From positions 1-64,000 of the forward strand of contig JBFWRK010000021.1 in NCBI GenBank assembly GCA_050248955.1: a stretch of DNA of 64,000 bases, written 5' to 3'. Origin of the DNA: JBFWRK01 sp050248955 (GTDB lineage: Bacteria > Actinomycetota > Acidimicrobiia > Acidimicrobiales > Ilumatobacteraceae). The position numbers were made by a program, and so were the translations under genes. Under the pieces are notes generated by a model that made no database searches, was not told the origin of the DNA, and saw only the letters and a program-made list of their open reading frames with translations. Numbering within the stretch: the stretch's first letter is position 1; each line of letters starts with the position of its first letter. Shown one piece after another: positions 6,631 through 14,656 of the stretch.

Positions 6631-8081
6631 GCGGCCTCCAACGCGCTGCGGAGCGCGATGCCATCAGTGGGAACGATCTCGACAGGCCGTGGCAGGTCGG
6701 CCGGCGTCGTCCCGTCGAGGAACCGCCCTTCCGAGAGACAGACGTCGGGGAGCAGGTAGCGGTGGCCGTGCGGCTCGTCGGCGAGGACGCGGGCGAGATC
6801 GGCCCCGACCATCAGCCCGGTCACGGCGGTGTTGCCGCCGAAGAACTCGTTCTCGACCGCGATCACCCGCACGTCGTCGCGATCGAGGCCGGCGACGAGC
6901 GGGCGGATCACCTGGGCGCCGTAGGCGCCGGTGAGGATGCCGACCGGAGCGCTGCGTCGCGGCGACAGGGCGACCGCCACCGCGCCACCGGAGCCGGAAC
7001 CGGAGTTGGAGCTGGAGTGCGAGGACGTGTCTCCCGACGCACCGGAGCCGCGGCCGCGCAGACCGGTGTCGCCGGCGGGGTTGCGGGGGGCCCGGTAGCC
7101 GGCGGCAGGCGCGCCTTCGACCCACGCGAAGAAGCCGGGCTGGACGCCGGTCGGGGCGTCGACCGCGCCGGTGAACTCGAGCTCGAAGGTGCGCGCCATG
7201 CCGATGCCGTCCTCGTGCATCGGGAACCCCTCGTAGTCGTCGGCGGCTGGGAAGTCACGGCCGCTGAGCAGGTAGTACTCGTCGGCGGCGAACACCATCC
7301 GCCGGCCGAACACCTGCTGGAACGTGGCCTGCCACGACGTCACGATGTCGACGACCGCAGCGGCTTCGTCCTGCGTGTGCAGCTGCATCGCCGGCTCGTG
7401 GTTGTAGCGCGAGATGCCGAGCGGCACGACCGCGACGCTGGCCAGCTCCGGGTACTCGTCGAGCACGCCGGCGAGCGTGTCCTCGAGCGCAGCGCCGTCG
7501 TTCACGCCGGGGCACACCACGATCTGGCCGTGCACCGAGATGCCGTGGTCGAGCATCGCCCGCAGCCAGCGGAGGCTCGTCGCCCCCCGAGCGTTGCGCA
7601 GCATCCGCGTGCGCAGCACCGGGTCGGTCGCGTGGATGCTCACGTTCAACGGTGACAGCCGCTCGTCGATCACCCGCTCGAGGTCGAGCTCGGTGAACCG
7701 GGTGAGCGTCGTGAAGTTCCCGTAGAGGAAGGACAGCCGGTAGTCGTCGTCCTTCAGGTACAGGCTCTTCCGGAGCCCGGGCGGCAGTTGGTAGATGAAG
7801 CAGAACTCGCAGTGGTTGTCGCACGTGCGGAGCTGATCGAACAGGGCGCTCGACACCTCGGCGCCGAGCGGTTCACCGGCGGACTTCTGCAGCTCGATCG
7901 TCAGCTCGAGACCGCCGCGGCGGACATCGATCTCGAGCTCCGCCTCGTCGACCAGGTAGCGCCACTCGATGATGTCCTTCGGCACGCGCCCGTTGAGCCG
8001 CAGCACCTCGTCGGCGGCGCGCAGACCGGCGCGATCACCCGGAGAACCGGGCGCGACCGAGACGACGACGGGCAAGGACAT
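6627..8081 (-). CDS. DUF512-family radical SAM protein with PDZ domain
   Basis: The N-terminal 65 residues form a PDZ-like domain (SVAPGSPGDRAGLRAADEVL). A CxxxCxxC cluster, CDNHCEFC, follows at about residues 87-94 from the ATG and is the radical-SAM [4Fe-4S] signature. The C-terminal DUF512 domain follows (YYLLSGRDFP, FEGFP-like and SEGRFLDG regions). About residues 340-370 are a Ser/Gly-rich linker rarely seen in the family. The biochemical reaction of DUF512 proteins is not established. I chose the ATG at 8081 because TAGCCT lies eight bases upstream as a leaderless promoter; a TTG at 8090 would include part of that box. The gene heads the der operon and diverges from ispH. DUF512-der adjacency also occurs in other phyla, hinting at a link to ribosome assembly. 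Confidence 0.88.
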   Translation of the reverse strand: MSLPVVVSVAPGSPGDRAGLRAADEVLRLNGRVPKDIIEWRYLVDEAELEIDVRRGGLELTIELQKSAGEPLGAEVSSALFDQLRTCDNHCEFCFIYQLPPGLRKSLYLKDDDYRLSFLYGNFTTLTRFTELDLERVIDERLSPLNVSIHATDPVLRTRMLRNARGATSLRWLRAMLDHGISVHGQIVVCPGVNDGAALEDTLAGVLDEYPELASVAVVPLGISRYNHEPAMQLHTQDEAAAVVDIVTSWQATFQQVFGRRMVFAADEYYLLSGRDFPAADDYEGFPMHEDGIGMARTFELEFTGAVDAPTGVQPGFFAWVEGAPAAGYRAPRNPAGDTGLRGRGSGASGDTSSHSSSNSGSGSGGAVAVALSPRRSAPVGILTGAYGAQVIRPLVAGLDRDDVRVIAVENEFFGGNTAVTGLMVGADLARVLADEPHGHRYLLPDVCLSEGRFLDGTTPADLPRPVEIVPTDGIALRSALEAA

Positions 8082-8089
8082 GGTGCTCA

Positions 8090-8118
8090 AGGCTACCGGC
8101 GCCCCTCACCGGTAGCCT
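8090..8118. promoter_or_regulatory. Symmetric divergent promoter palindrome (DUF512 / ispH)
   Basis: GGCTACCGG (8091-8099) and CCGGTAGCC (8109-8117) form a perfect 9-bp inverted repeat with a nine-base spacer. It lies in the gap between the two divergent starts. Each outer edge forms TAGCCT: 8113-8118 on plus, seven bases before the ispH GTG, and 8095-8090 on minus, eight bases before the DUF512 ATG. Both genes would be leaderless. A symmetric regulator could bind here and control both. Confidence 0.6.
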
Positions 8119-8125
8119 CCGGAGC

Positions 8126-9214
8126 GTGACCGACCACGCGCCCGGACGGGCCGAGCCCGCGATCTCCGGCGATCCAGCGTCCGGGGTCGATGTCGTGCTG
8201 CTCGCCTCGCCGCGCGGGTTCTGCGCCGGGGTCGAGATGGCGATCAAGGCGCTCGCCTGGATGGTGCGCACCTTCGAGCCGCCCGTGTACTGCTACCACG
8301 AGATCGTCCACAACAAGCTGGTGGTCGACCGCTTCAAGGCACTCGGCGTGGTCTTCGTCGACGATGTCGCCGACGTACCGGAGGGCCGTCCGATCATGCT
8401 GTCCGCTCATGGCTCGGCGCCCGAGGTGGTCGCCGCGGCCCGCGCCCGGGGCAGCTACGTGGTCGACAGCGTCTGCCCGCTGGTCACGAAGGTGCACCAC
8501 GAGGTGAAGGTCCGGGCAGGCAAGGGCTACCGCATCGTCTACGTCGGCCACGAGGGACACGAGGAGGCGGTCGGCACGATGGCGGTCGCGCCCGCGTCGA
8601 TCCACCGGGTCGAGTCGGTCGAGGAGGTCGCCGCGCTCCCCCAGTTCGAGCAGCCCGTCGCCCTGCTGGCGCAGACGACGCTCTCGCACCGCGACTGGGC
8701 CGATGTCGCCGACGCGACGAAGCTCCGCTTTCCGCACGTGTGGACGCCGGGCCGCAGCGACCTCTGCTTCGCCACGACGAACCGCCAGTCCGCATTGATG
8801 GCGATGGCACCACGTTGCGATGCGCTCGTGGTGATCGGCTCGGCCAACTCGTCGAACACGAGGGCGCTCGAGAAGTTGGCGGGTGAAGCGGGTTGCACCC
8901 GCGTCTACCGCGTCAACCACGTCGACGAGCTCCCGACCGATCTGTTCGGCACGGTCGGGGTCACGGCCGGCGCGTCGGCGCCGGAGGAGCTCGTCCAAGA
9001 GGTCATCGCCCGGCTCGGCCCGCGTCGCGGTGTCGAAGAGGTGAACGTCACCGACGAGGACGAGTACTTCCCGCCGCCGCGCAACATCCGCGACCTGCAG
9101 AACATCATCGAGGTCTCGGCGACCGTGATGGTCGGTGGCACGTTGTCCGCACGGCCGCTCGCCGAGGACCGGGTGCTGGCCGCCAGCGACGTGCTCGCAG
9201 AGCTGCGCAGCTGA
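8126..9214 (+). CDS. ispH: 4-hydroxy-3-methylbut-2-enyl diphosphate reductase (IspH)
   Basis: IspH performs the last step of the MEP isoprenoid pathway, reducing HMBPP to IPP and DMAPP with a [4Fe-4S] cluster. The three cluster cysteines are visible: RGFCAGV (about C33), DSVCPLV (C117) and SDLCFATTNRQ (C214). Substrate-binding histidines lie in HEIVHNK, the SAHGSAP loop and VGHEGHEE, and ATTNRQ is the conserved TxxRQ loop. At 362 residues it is slightly longer than usual owing to an N-terminal extension of about 20 residues. The start is GTG at 8126, supported by the TAGCCT box seven bases upstream. Its products feed the polyprenol carriers needed by the mannose/arabinose genes near 55-63 kb. 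Confidence 0.97.
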   Translation: MTDHAPGRAEPAISGDPASGVDVVLLASPRGFCAGVEMAIKALAWMVRTFEPPVYCYHEIVHNKLVVDRFKALGVVFVDDVADVPEGRPIMLSAHGSAPEVVAAARARGSYVVDSVCPLVTKVHHEVKVRAGKGYRIVYVGHEGHEEAVGTMAVAPASIHRVESVEEVAALPQFEQPVALLAQTTLSHRDWADVADATKLRFPHVWTPGRSDLCFATTNRQSALMAMAPRCDALVVIGSANSSNTRALEKLAGEAGCTRVYRVNHVDELPTDLFGTVGVTAGASAPEELVQEVIARLGPRRGVEEVNVTDEDEYFPPPRNIRDLQNIIEVSATVMVGGTLSARPLAEDRVLAASDVLAELRS

Positions 9215-9219
9215 TCGCG

Positions 9220-9627
9220 GTGCTGTCCCCGACTACCGCCACGCTGCGGTTGTTCCTCCACGTGCTCGCAGCGACGATGTGGGTCGGTGGTCAGCTGACG
9301 CTCGCGGGCCTGGTCCCCGGGCTCAGGGCGCTCTCGCCCGACGCCCCCCGTGCGCTCGCCCGCCGCTTCAACCGCATCGCCTGGGCTGCGTTCGGCGCGT
9401 TGCTCGTCACCGGGCTCTGGAACATCGCCGCCATCAACATCGTCGACACCACGAGCGATTACCAGGTGACGCTGTTCCTCCACCTGGCGATCGTCGCCGT
9501 CTCCGGGATCAGCGCTGCTGCCCACGCGGGCGCGACGAGCAAGATCGTGATCGCTGCGGCGGGCGCGATCAGCGGCCTCAGTGCGGTCGGGGCGCTGTTC
9601 CTCGGGATCCTGCTGCAATCCGGCTGA
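9220..9627 (+). CDS. CopD-like small integral membrane protein
   Basis: The frame starts at a GTG five bases after the ispH stop and encodes 135 residues with four predicted membrane helices. The first helix, LRLFLHVLAATMWVGGQLTL, carries the His and WVGG pattern of CopD/YuiB-like four-helix proteins. These often have histidines able to bind haem or copper. No other domain is present. Translation is probably coupled to ispH. A role in metal or electron handling is only suggested by the family resemblance. Confidence 0.75.
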   Translation: MLSPTTATLRLFLHVLAATMWVGGQLTLAGLVPGLRALSPDAPRALARRFNRIAWAAFGALLVTGLWNIAAINIVDTTSDYQVTLFLHLAIVAVSGISAAAHAGATSKIVIAAAGAISGLSAVGALFLGILLQSG

Positions 9628-9646
9628 CGGGTGCCGGCGCCGTCAG
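9624..9646. terminator. Convergent hairpin containing both stop codons
   Basis: CTGACGG (9624-9630) pairs with CCGTCAG (9640-9646) around a GC-rich nine-base loop. The TGA of the membrane protein gene (9625-9627) lies in one arm. The TGA of the minus-strand acyl-CoA dehydrogenase (9643-9645) lies in the other. It is placed to act as a short bidirectional terminator, without a T-run. Confidence 0.45.
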
Positions 9647-10848
9647 TTGCGCGGGACCTGGCTCCACGGAACCTCGCGGTCGACGCGGACGTCGCCGGGA
9701 AGGCCGAGCACGCGCTCGCCGAGGATGTTCTTCATCACCTCGGTGGTGCCACCCTCGATGGAGTTCGCGCGGCTGCGCAGGAAGGCCTTCTGCGGGTTCT
9801 CGAACGCCATCGCCGTCTCCGGGCGGGTGCGGCTGTACGAGCCGTAGAGCATCCCTTCCGCACCCATCACGTCGACGACCTTGGCGTAGATGTCCTTGTT
9901 GAGGTCCGCTGATGCCATCTTGCCGATCGAGCCTTCTGGCCCCGGATCGCCCATCTTGCGGTTCTGCGAGGCCCGGATGTTGGTGAGCCGCAGCACCTCG
10001 GCGCGGATCCAGAGCTTCATCACGTCGTCGAGGGTTGCACCATCGCGACGATCCTCGGGCAGCTTCTGCCACGCGTTCACGAGGTCGCGGATCGGGCCGG
10101 AGCCCTTCTGCGGGATCGAGCCGCCGATCGAGACCCGCTCGTTCATCAGCGTCGTGAGCGACACCCGCCAGCCGTCACCGGGCTTGCCGAGCATCTCCGA
10201 CTCCGGAATGCGGGTGTCGGTGAAGTACACCTCGTTGAACTCGGCCTCGCCGGTGATCTGGTACAACGGGCGGACCTCGACGGTCGGATCGTGCATGTCG
10301 ACCACGAACGCGGTCAGGCCGGCGTGCTTCACCGCTTCCGGAGCGGTGCGCACGACGAGGAGGCCCCAGCGGGACAGATGGGCGAGCGTCGTCCACACCT
10401 TCTGGCCGTTGACGATCCACTCGTCGCCGTCCTTCACGCCCCTCGACGACAGGCCGGCGAAGTCGGAGCCCGAGCCGGGCTCCGAGAAGAGCTGGCACCA
10501 GATCTCCTCGCCGGTGAACAACGGACGGAGGTAGCGCGCCTTCTGCGCCTCGCTCCCCCAGGTGGCCACGGTCGGGCCGCACATGCCGTGCCCGATCGGG
10601 TTGCGAGCGACCGGGTTCGGCCCACCGGCGGCGAACACCCGCTCGTTGATCAGCCGCTGGAGCTTCGGGTTGAGGCCGAGCCCCCCGTGTCCTTCGGGGA
10701 AGTGGATCCACGCCAGGCCCAGGTCGAACTGGGCGCCGAGGAAGGTGCGGGAATCCGTGGACGAGGGTGGGTAGGTGCTCAGGAGCGAGTCGACGAGGTC
10801 GGCGACGCGCTGCTCCTCGGCGGACAGCAGAGATTCAGTGACGGTCAT
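9643..10848 (-). CDS. Acyl-CoA dehydrogenase family protein
   Basis: The 401-residue protein has the three-domain acyl-CoA dehydrogenase fold. The flavin-contacting motifs are WCQLFSEPGSGSDFAGL (middle domain) and VNGQKVWTTLAHLSRWGLL. The C-terminal helix bundle ends with SIEGGTTEVMKNILGERVLGLP, the family's conserved region near the FAD pyrophosphate. It oxidises an acyl-CoA at the alpha-beta bond and passes electrons to ETF. Sequence style resembles the actinobacterial FadE enzymes that act on long or ring-derived (steroid-type) acyl-CoAs, but the substrate cannot be fixed. An acyl-CoA ligase lies close by at 11.7 kb on the other strand. The start ATG follows a GAGG. Confidence 0.9.
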   Translation of the reverse strand: MTVTESLLSAEEQRVADLVDSLLSTYPPSSTDSRTFLGAQFDLGLAWIHFPEGHGGLGLNPKLQRLINERVFAAGGPNPVARNPIGHGMCGPTVATWGSEAQKARYLRPLFTGEEIWCQLFSEPGSGSDFAGLSSRGVKDGDEWIVNGQKVWTTLAHLSRWGLLVVRTAPEAVKHAGLTAFVVDMHDPTVEVRPLYQITGEAEFNEVYFTDTRIPESEMLGKPGDGWRVSLTTLMNERVSIGGSIPQKGSGPIRDLVNAWQKLPEDRRDGATLDDVMKLWIRAEVLRLTNIRASQNRKMGDPGPEGSIGKMASADLNKDIYAKVVDVMGAEGMLYGSYSRTRPETAMAFENPQKAFLRSRANSIEGGTTEVMKNILGERVLGLPGDVRVDREVPWSQVPRN

Positions 10849-10956
10849 CGGTGGCGCATCCTCACGTGAGCGGAACAGAGGTCCACGCTACTGGTGGGGC
10901 GCCGGCGAGGCCCAACCGTCCGCGCCCCGGCGGCTCGCCTCCGGCGCCGACCGGGA

Positions 10957-11634
10957 TCAGTTCATCGGGGCCATCAGCCGCCGGAACTCTGCCTGTTCGC
11001 GTTCGCCGAGGCCCGGCACGACACTGCGCATCCGCATCACCTTGCCGAGGCGGAGGTAGTCGTTGCGCTGCTGGTGGATGGCCTTCAGGTTGTTGAGGAT
11101 GCGCACGATGATGTCGCGCCGGCTCGTCGGCGCGAGGTACGCGTCGTTCCAGCGCGACGGCTCTGAGGTCAAGGCGGAGAACAGCACCCGGCATCCGTCG
11201 TGGTCGAACAGGTCGGGACCGCTGAAGGGGTCGGCGAAGAGATCCGGGTCGGATGCCGATCGGATCAGGAAGTGGCCAGGCATGCCGATCCCGAGCACGG
11301 GGACGCCACGGCGGCGGCCGACCTCCATCGCCACGACGGCGAGAAGGATCGGGATCCCGATGCGCCTGCTGAGGACGGCGTCGAGGAGCGAGTTGTCCGG
11401 GTCGTAGTAATCGGTGGTGTTCCCGGTGAAGCCGCCCGGCCCGAACAGCGAGCCGACGAGCGCCGGGAACGACGCCTCGGGCACGGCGTCGGCGAGGAGG
11501 TCGAGCGTTGCGAGGTGGGACGGGAGGTCGAGCGCCGGCCGCTCGTGAGCCGCGATCAGGAGCGCGGCTTCGTCGAGCGGGAAGCCGGGCGGACCGGCGT
11601 GCAACAACGAGCGCAACCGAGCGGTCGGGTCCAT
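10957..11634 (-). CDS. SirB1-family transglutaminase-like protein
   Basis: The 225-residue protein matches the SirB1/YchA family. The core region is DNSLLDAVLSRRIGIPILLA, then GVPVLGIGMPGHFLIRSASD and ADPFSGPDLF. A C-terminal helical (TPR-like) part follows (RDIIVRILNNLKAIHQQRND and YLRLGKVMRMRSVVPGLGER). The fold is transglutaminase-like, but the usual catalytic Cys is not evident here. Its role is unknown in most bacteria. The start ATG is preceded nine bases upstream by a TACGAT box. It diverges from the acyl-CoA ligase gene. The 108 bases between it and the acyl-CoA dehydrogenase start hold no recognisable gene. Confidence 0.82.
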   Translation of the reverse strand: MDPTARLRSLLHAGPPGFPLDEAALLIAAHERPALDLPSHLATLDLLADAVPEASFPALVGSLFGPGGFTGNTTDYYDPDNSLLDAVLSRRIGIPILLAVVAMEVGRRRGVPVLGIGMPGHFLIRSASDPDLFADPFSGPDLFDHDGCRVLFSALTSEPSRWNDAYLAPTSRRDIIVRILNNLKAIHQQRNDYLRLGKVMRMRSVVPGLGEREQAEFRRLMAPMN

Positions 11635-11643
11635 CGTCGCCTG

Positions 11644-11649
11644 ATCGTA
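11644..11649 (-). promoter_or_regulatory. TACGAT leaderless -10 (SirB1-like gene)
   Basis: TACGAT reads on the minus strand nine bases before the ATG at 11634. There is no ribosome-binding site between them. Confidence 0.45.
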
Positions 11650-11699
11650 CGGGCCGCAGCGGCCCGCCGGTCAGTTCGGATCCCTCGGCGTCGCACCGC

Positions 11700-11705
11700 T
11701 ACCGT
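11700..11705 (+). promoter_or_regulatory. TACCGT leaderless -10 (acyl-CoA ligase)
   Basis: TACCGT lies seven bases before the ATG at 11713. The interval is cytosine-rich and has no Shine-Dalgarno sequence, which supports both a leaderless transcript and this start. Confidence 0.5.
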
Positions 11706-11712
11706 CCCGCCC

Positions 11713-13263
11713 ATGTACCCCGGTGCCCATGTGGAGCAGCAGCCAGACAAGCCCGCCGTGATCATGGCGGCGACGGGCGAGTCGATGACCTTCGCCGAGC
11801 TGGACCGGGCGGCGAACCGGCTCAGCCAGTTGTTGCGTGGCGCCGGCCTGCAGCCCGGCGACCACGTCGCGATCTGCATGGAGAACCACCCTCGCTACCT
11901 CGAGGTGCTCTGGGGTTGCCGGTACGCCGGGCTCGTCTACACGGCATGCTCTTCGAGGCTCACGAGCGGGGAGCTGTCGTACATCCTCAACGACTGCACC
12001 GCGCGGGTGTTCATCACGTCGAAGTACAAGGCCGACCAGGCGATCGAGATCGTCGACGAGACCCCTGGCGTCGAGCTCCGGCTGATGCTCGACGGCGTGG
12101 TTCCCGGCCACGAGTCCTACGAGGAAGCAGTTGCCCGGAGCAGCGACGAGCCGCTGCCCGATGCGGTCGCCGGCACCGACATGCTCTACTCGTCCGGCAC
12201 GACAGGTCGCCCGAAAGGCGTGATGCCGGCGTTCGTCCCGGAGCCGCTGGCGACGACTGCAGGTGCGGTGACGGGTCTGCTGTCGTTGCTGTACGGCGTC
12301 ACCGCAGATTCGATCTACCTGTCGCCGGCGCCGCTGTACCACGCCGCCCCGCTGCGGTTCTGCATGTCGGCGCAGGCGCTCGGCGCGACGGTCATCGTGA
12401 TGGACCACTTCGACCCGGAGCAATACCTCGCGCTGGTCGAGCGCCACCACGTCACGCACAGCCAGGTCGTGCCGACGATGTTCGTGCGGATGCTCAAGCT
12501 GCCGCCCGAGGTGCGCGCCAAGTACGACCTGTCGTCGCTGGAGTGCGTCGTGCATGCCGCGGCACCGTGTCCGATCCCGGTGAAGAAGCAGATCATCGAG
12601 TGGTTCGGCCCTGTCGTGCACGAGTACTACGCCGGCACCGAGGGCAACGGATTCGTCTACTGCGACAGCGCGATGTGGCTCGCCCACGAGGGCACGGTCG
12701 GCACACCGATCGGCTGCACGTTGCACATCGTCGACGACGAGGGCAACGAGCTCCCGCCGTACGAGTCGGGCACGATCTACTTCGAGGGCGGCGCGACGTT
12801 CGAGTACCACAACGACCCGGAGAAGACGAAGGGCTCGCGCCACCCGAAGGGCTGGTCGACGCTCGGCGACGTCGGGTACCTCGACAAGGACAACTTCCTC
12901 TACCTCACCGATCGCAAGGCCTACATGATCATCTCGGGCGGGGTGAACATCTACCCCCAGGAGGCCGAGAACGTCCTCGTCACGCACCCGAAGGTGATCG
13001 ACGTCGCCGTGTTCGGTGTCCCCAACGAGGACTTCGGCGAAGAGGTCAAGGCCGTCGTGCACCCGGCCGAGATGCCGGCCGACGCCGCCGCGGCGAAGGC
13101 ACTCGAGCAGGAGCTGATCGCGTTCTGCCGCTCCGAGCTCGCCGACGTGAAGTGCCCGCGTTCGATCGACTTCCGTGAGGAGCTGCCCCGCCATCCCACG
13201 GGCAAGCTCTACAAGCGGCTGCTGAAGGACGAGTACTGGGCGGCAACCGGTCGTCAGATCTGA
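11713..13263 (+). CDS. Acyl-CoA synthetase (AMP-forming)
   Basis: The 516-residue protein is an ANL-superfamily adenylating enzyme. The P-loop-like A3 motif is YSSGTTGRPKGV. Further motifs are YYAGTEGNG, the hinge region LGDVGYLDKDNFLYLTDRK and the C-terminal lysine in HPTGKLYKR. It activates a carboxylic acid to acyl-AMP and then to acyl-CoA. The substrate could be a medium or long fatty acid or an aromatic or steroid-derived acid. An acyl-CoA dehydrogenase lies 0.9 kb away on the opposite strand, consistent with beta-oxidation. The ATG at 11713 is fixed by the TACCGT box; upstream in-frame sequence has no family resemblance. Confidence 0.92.
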   Translation: MYPGAHVEQQPDKPAVIMAATGESMTFAELDRAANRLSQLLRGAGLQPGDHVAICMENHPRYLEVLWGCRYAGLVYTACSSRLTSGELSYILNDCTARVFITSKYKADQAIEIVDETPGVELRLMLDGVVPGHESYEEAVARSSDEPLPDAVAGTDMLYSSGTTGRPKGVMPAFVPEPLATTAGAVTGLLSLLYGVTADSIYLSPAPLYHAAPLRFCMSAQALGATVIVMDHFDPEQYLALVERHHVTHSQVVPTMFVRMLKLPPEVRAKYDLSSLECVVHAAAPCPIPVKKQIIEWFGPVVHEYYAGTEGNGFVYCDSAMWLAHEGTVGTPIGCTLHIVDDEGNELPPYESGTIYFEGGATFEYHNDPEKTKGSRHPKGWSTLGDVGYLDKDNFLYLTDRKAYMIISGGVNIYPQEAENVLVTHPKVIDVAVFGVPNEDFGEEVKAVVHPAEMPADAAAAKALEQELIAFCRSELADVKCPRSIDFREELPRHPTGKLYKRLLKDEYWAATGRQI

Positions 13264-13294
13264 CTCGCCGCAACGGCCGCGGCCAGGGAGTCCG

Positions 13295-13681
13295 TCAAGT
13301 CGCCTCGGAGAGGGCGATGCACGACGGGCCCTCAGGGGCGAGTCCCGCGAGCCGGTGCAGGATGCCGGACGAGACCGAGATCGAGACCGTGCTCACGTCA
13401 CGATCGTCGGGATCGCCGATCGCCTCAGCAACGCCGTCGAGGATCAGCTGGTACTTGCCGTCCTCGTTCGGGTTCCACATCAGGGTGAGGTTCGGGTGCT
13501 CGCGAAGGTTGGCGCGCGTACGGGCTCCGACGTCGACGACGAGCCGCTCGCCCCGAACGGCTACAAGTGCCGACACGACGTGTGGTGCATTCGCTGCATT
13601 CACGGTGACGAGGGTCGCGGCCCGGTTGCCGTACGCGTCGATGCCACGTTGCACGTCGCCCCAACTGACGTCCCGGCTCAT
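13295..13681 (-). CDS. Pyridoxamine 5'-phosphate oxidase-like flavin protein
   Basis: The 128-residue product has the split-barrel flavin-binding fold: TLVTVNAANAPHVVSALVAV, then LVVDVGARTRANLREHPNLT, then LILDGVAEAIG. The N-R-x-HP pattern is typical of F420- or FMN-dependent PNPOx-like proteins of actinobacteria. True PdxH is longer and has other substrate residues, so vitamin B6 synthesis is unlikely. The ATG at 13681 is preceded by GAGGAG eight bases upstream, so this gene has a normal leader. It converges with the acyl-CoA ligase (31 bases apart) and diverges from modA. Confidence 0.75.
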   Translation of the reverse strand: MSRDVSWGDVQRGIDAYGNRAATLVTVNAANAPHVVSALVAVRGERLVVDVGARTRANLREHPNLTLMWNPNEDGKYQLILDGVAEAIGDPDDRDVSTVSISVSSGILHRLAGLAPEGPSCIALSEAT

Positions 13682-13789
13682 GTGCGCTCCTCGGAGATGT
13701 GGTCAACCGGCGTGACGGCCAACGGTACCCCGCTCCCTCGCAATCTCGGTCGAACCACCCCAGTCGACGGGGATGCGATGGTCAGCGAA

Positions 13790-13820
13790 TGACTAACCAT
13801 AGTGAAGTGGTGACTAAGCT
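13790..13820 (+). promoter_or_regulatory. modA promoter with TGACTAA direct repeats
   Basis: TGACTAA occurs at 13790-13796 and again at 13811-13817, exactly 21 bases apart (two helical turns). The second copy overlaps TAAGCT (13815-13820), a -10-type box eight bases before the modA GTG. A regulator bound to both repeats would cover the promoter. I see no canonical ModE box and no Moco riboswitch fold here. Confidence 0.5.
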
Positions 13821-13828
13821 GCGGGGTC

Positions 13829-14656
13829 GTGCGTAGATCATGTCGACATCTGATCTCGGCCATCGCTGTCTTCGGCCTCTTGGGTGCGTCGTGCGGAGCG
13901 GACGACGACTCCGAACCGAACGACACAGTGGCACCTGCCGCCACCGACGCGGCCACGGCGGCGGTCCCTGACCAGGCAGTGTCCGGCAACGTGACGGTGT
14001 TCGCGGCCGCGTCGCTGTCCGCGGCGTACACGGAGATCGGTGACGCCTTCATGACCGAACATCCGGATGCGACGGTGGTGCTGAACTTCGCGTCGTCATC
14101 CGATCTGGTGACACAGATCAACGAAGGCGCACCGGCCGATGTCTACGCCTCCGCCGACCAGGCCAACATGGCGAAGCTCGTCGATGCGGGTGGTAGCGCA
14201 GGCGACGCACGAGTGTTCGCGACGAACTCGTTGCAGATCATCGTCGAGCCGGGCAACCCGAAGGGCATCACCGGGGTCGCCGATCTCGCCGAGCCGGACG
14301 TGATCTACGTGACCTGCGCGCCGGAGGTGCCGATCGGGCGCTACGCCGCCTCGGTGCTCGAGAACGCTGGTGTCACCGTGACGCCTGCGTCGCTCGAGGA
14401 GAACGTGAAGGGCATCGTCACGAAGGTCACGCTCGGAGAGGCCGACGCCGGCATCGTCTACAGCACCGACGTCATCGCGGCGGGCGATCAGGCCGGAGGT
14501 GTCGACATCCCCGACGACATCAACGTGGTCGCCACCTACCCGCTGGTGGTCACCGCCGAATCTCCCAACCCCGACGGCGGCCAGGCGTTCGTCGACTTCG
14601 TGCTCAGCGAAGCTGGTCAGAAGATCCTCGCCGGCTACGGGTTCGCTGCGCCATGA
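13829..14656 (+). CDS. modA: Molybdate-binding lipoprotein ModA
   Basis: ModA captures molybdate or tungstate outside the membrane and delivers it to ModBC. The 275-residue precursor has a signal sequence ending in the lipobox LGASC (Cys about 22), then an acidic Thr/Ala linker. The family core follows: VTVFAAASLSAAYTEIGDAF, NFASSSDLVTQINEGAPADV and a C-terminal VLSEAGQKILAGYGF. The serines in AASLS and SSS are the usual oxyanion ligands. The start is GTG at 13829 with a TAAGCT box eight bases upstream. modB begins inside its stop codon region (four-base overlap). Confidence 0.95.
   Translation: MRRSCRHLISAIAVFGLLGASCGADDDSEPNDTVAPAATDAATAAVPDQAVSGNVTVFAAASLSAAYTEIGDAFMTEHPDATVVLNFASSSDLVTQINEGAPADVYASADQANMAKLVDAGGSAGDARVFATNSLQIIVEPGNPKGITGVADLAEPDVIYVTCAPEVPIGRYAASVLENAGVTVTPASLEENVKGIVTKVTLGEADAGIVYSTDVIAAGDQAGGVDIPDDINVVATYPLVVTAESPNPDGGQAFVDFVLSEAGQKILAGYGFAAP

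Noticed and set aside
13682..13828. Possible molybdenum-cofactor riboswitch upstream of modA
   Set aside because: The transcript appears leaderless (TAAGCT eight bases before GTG) and no suitable stem pattern is seen.
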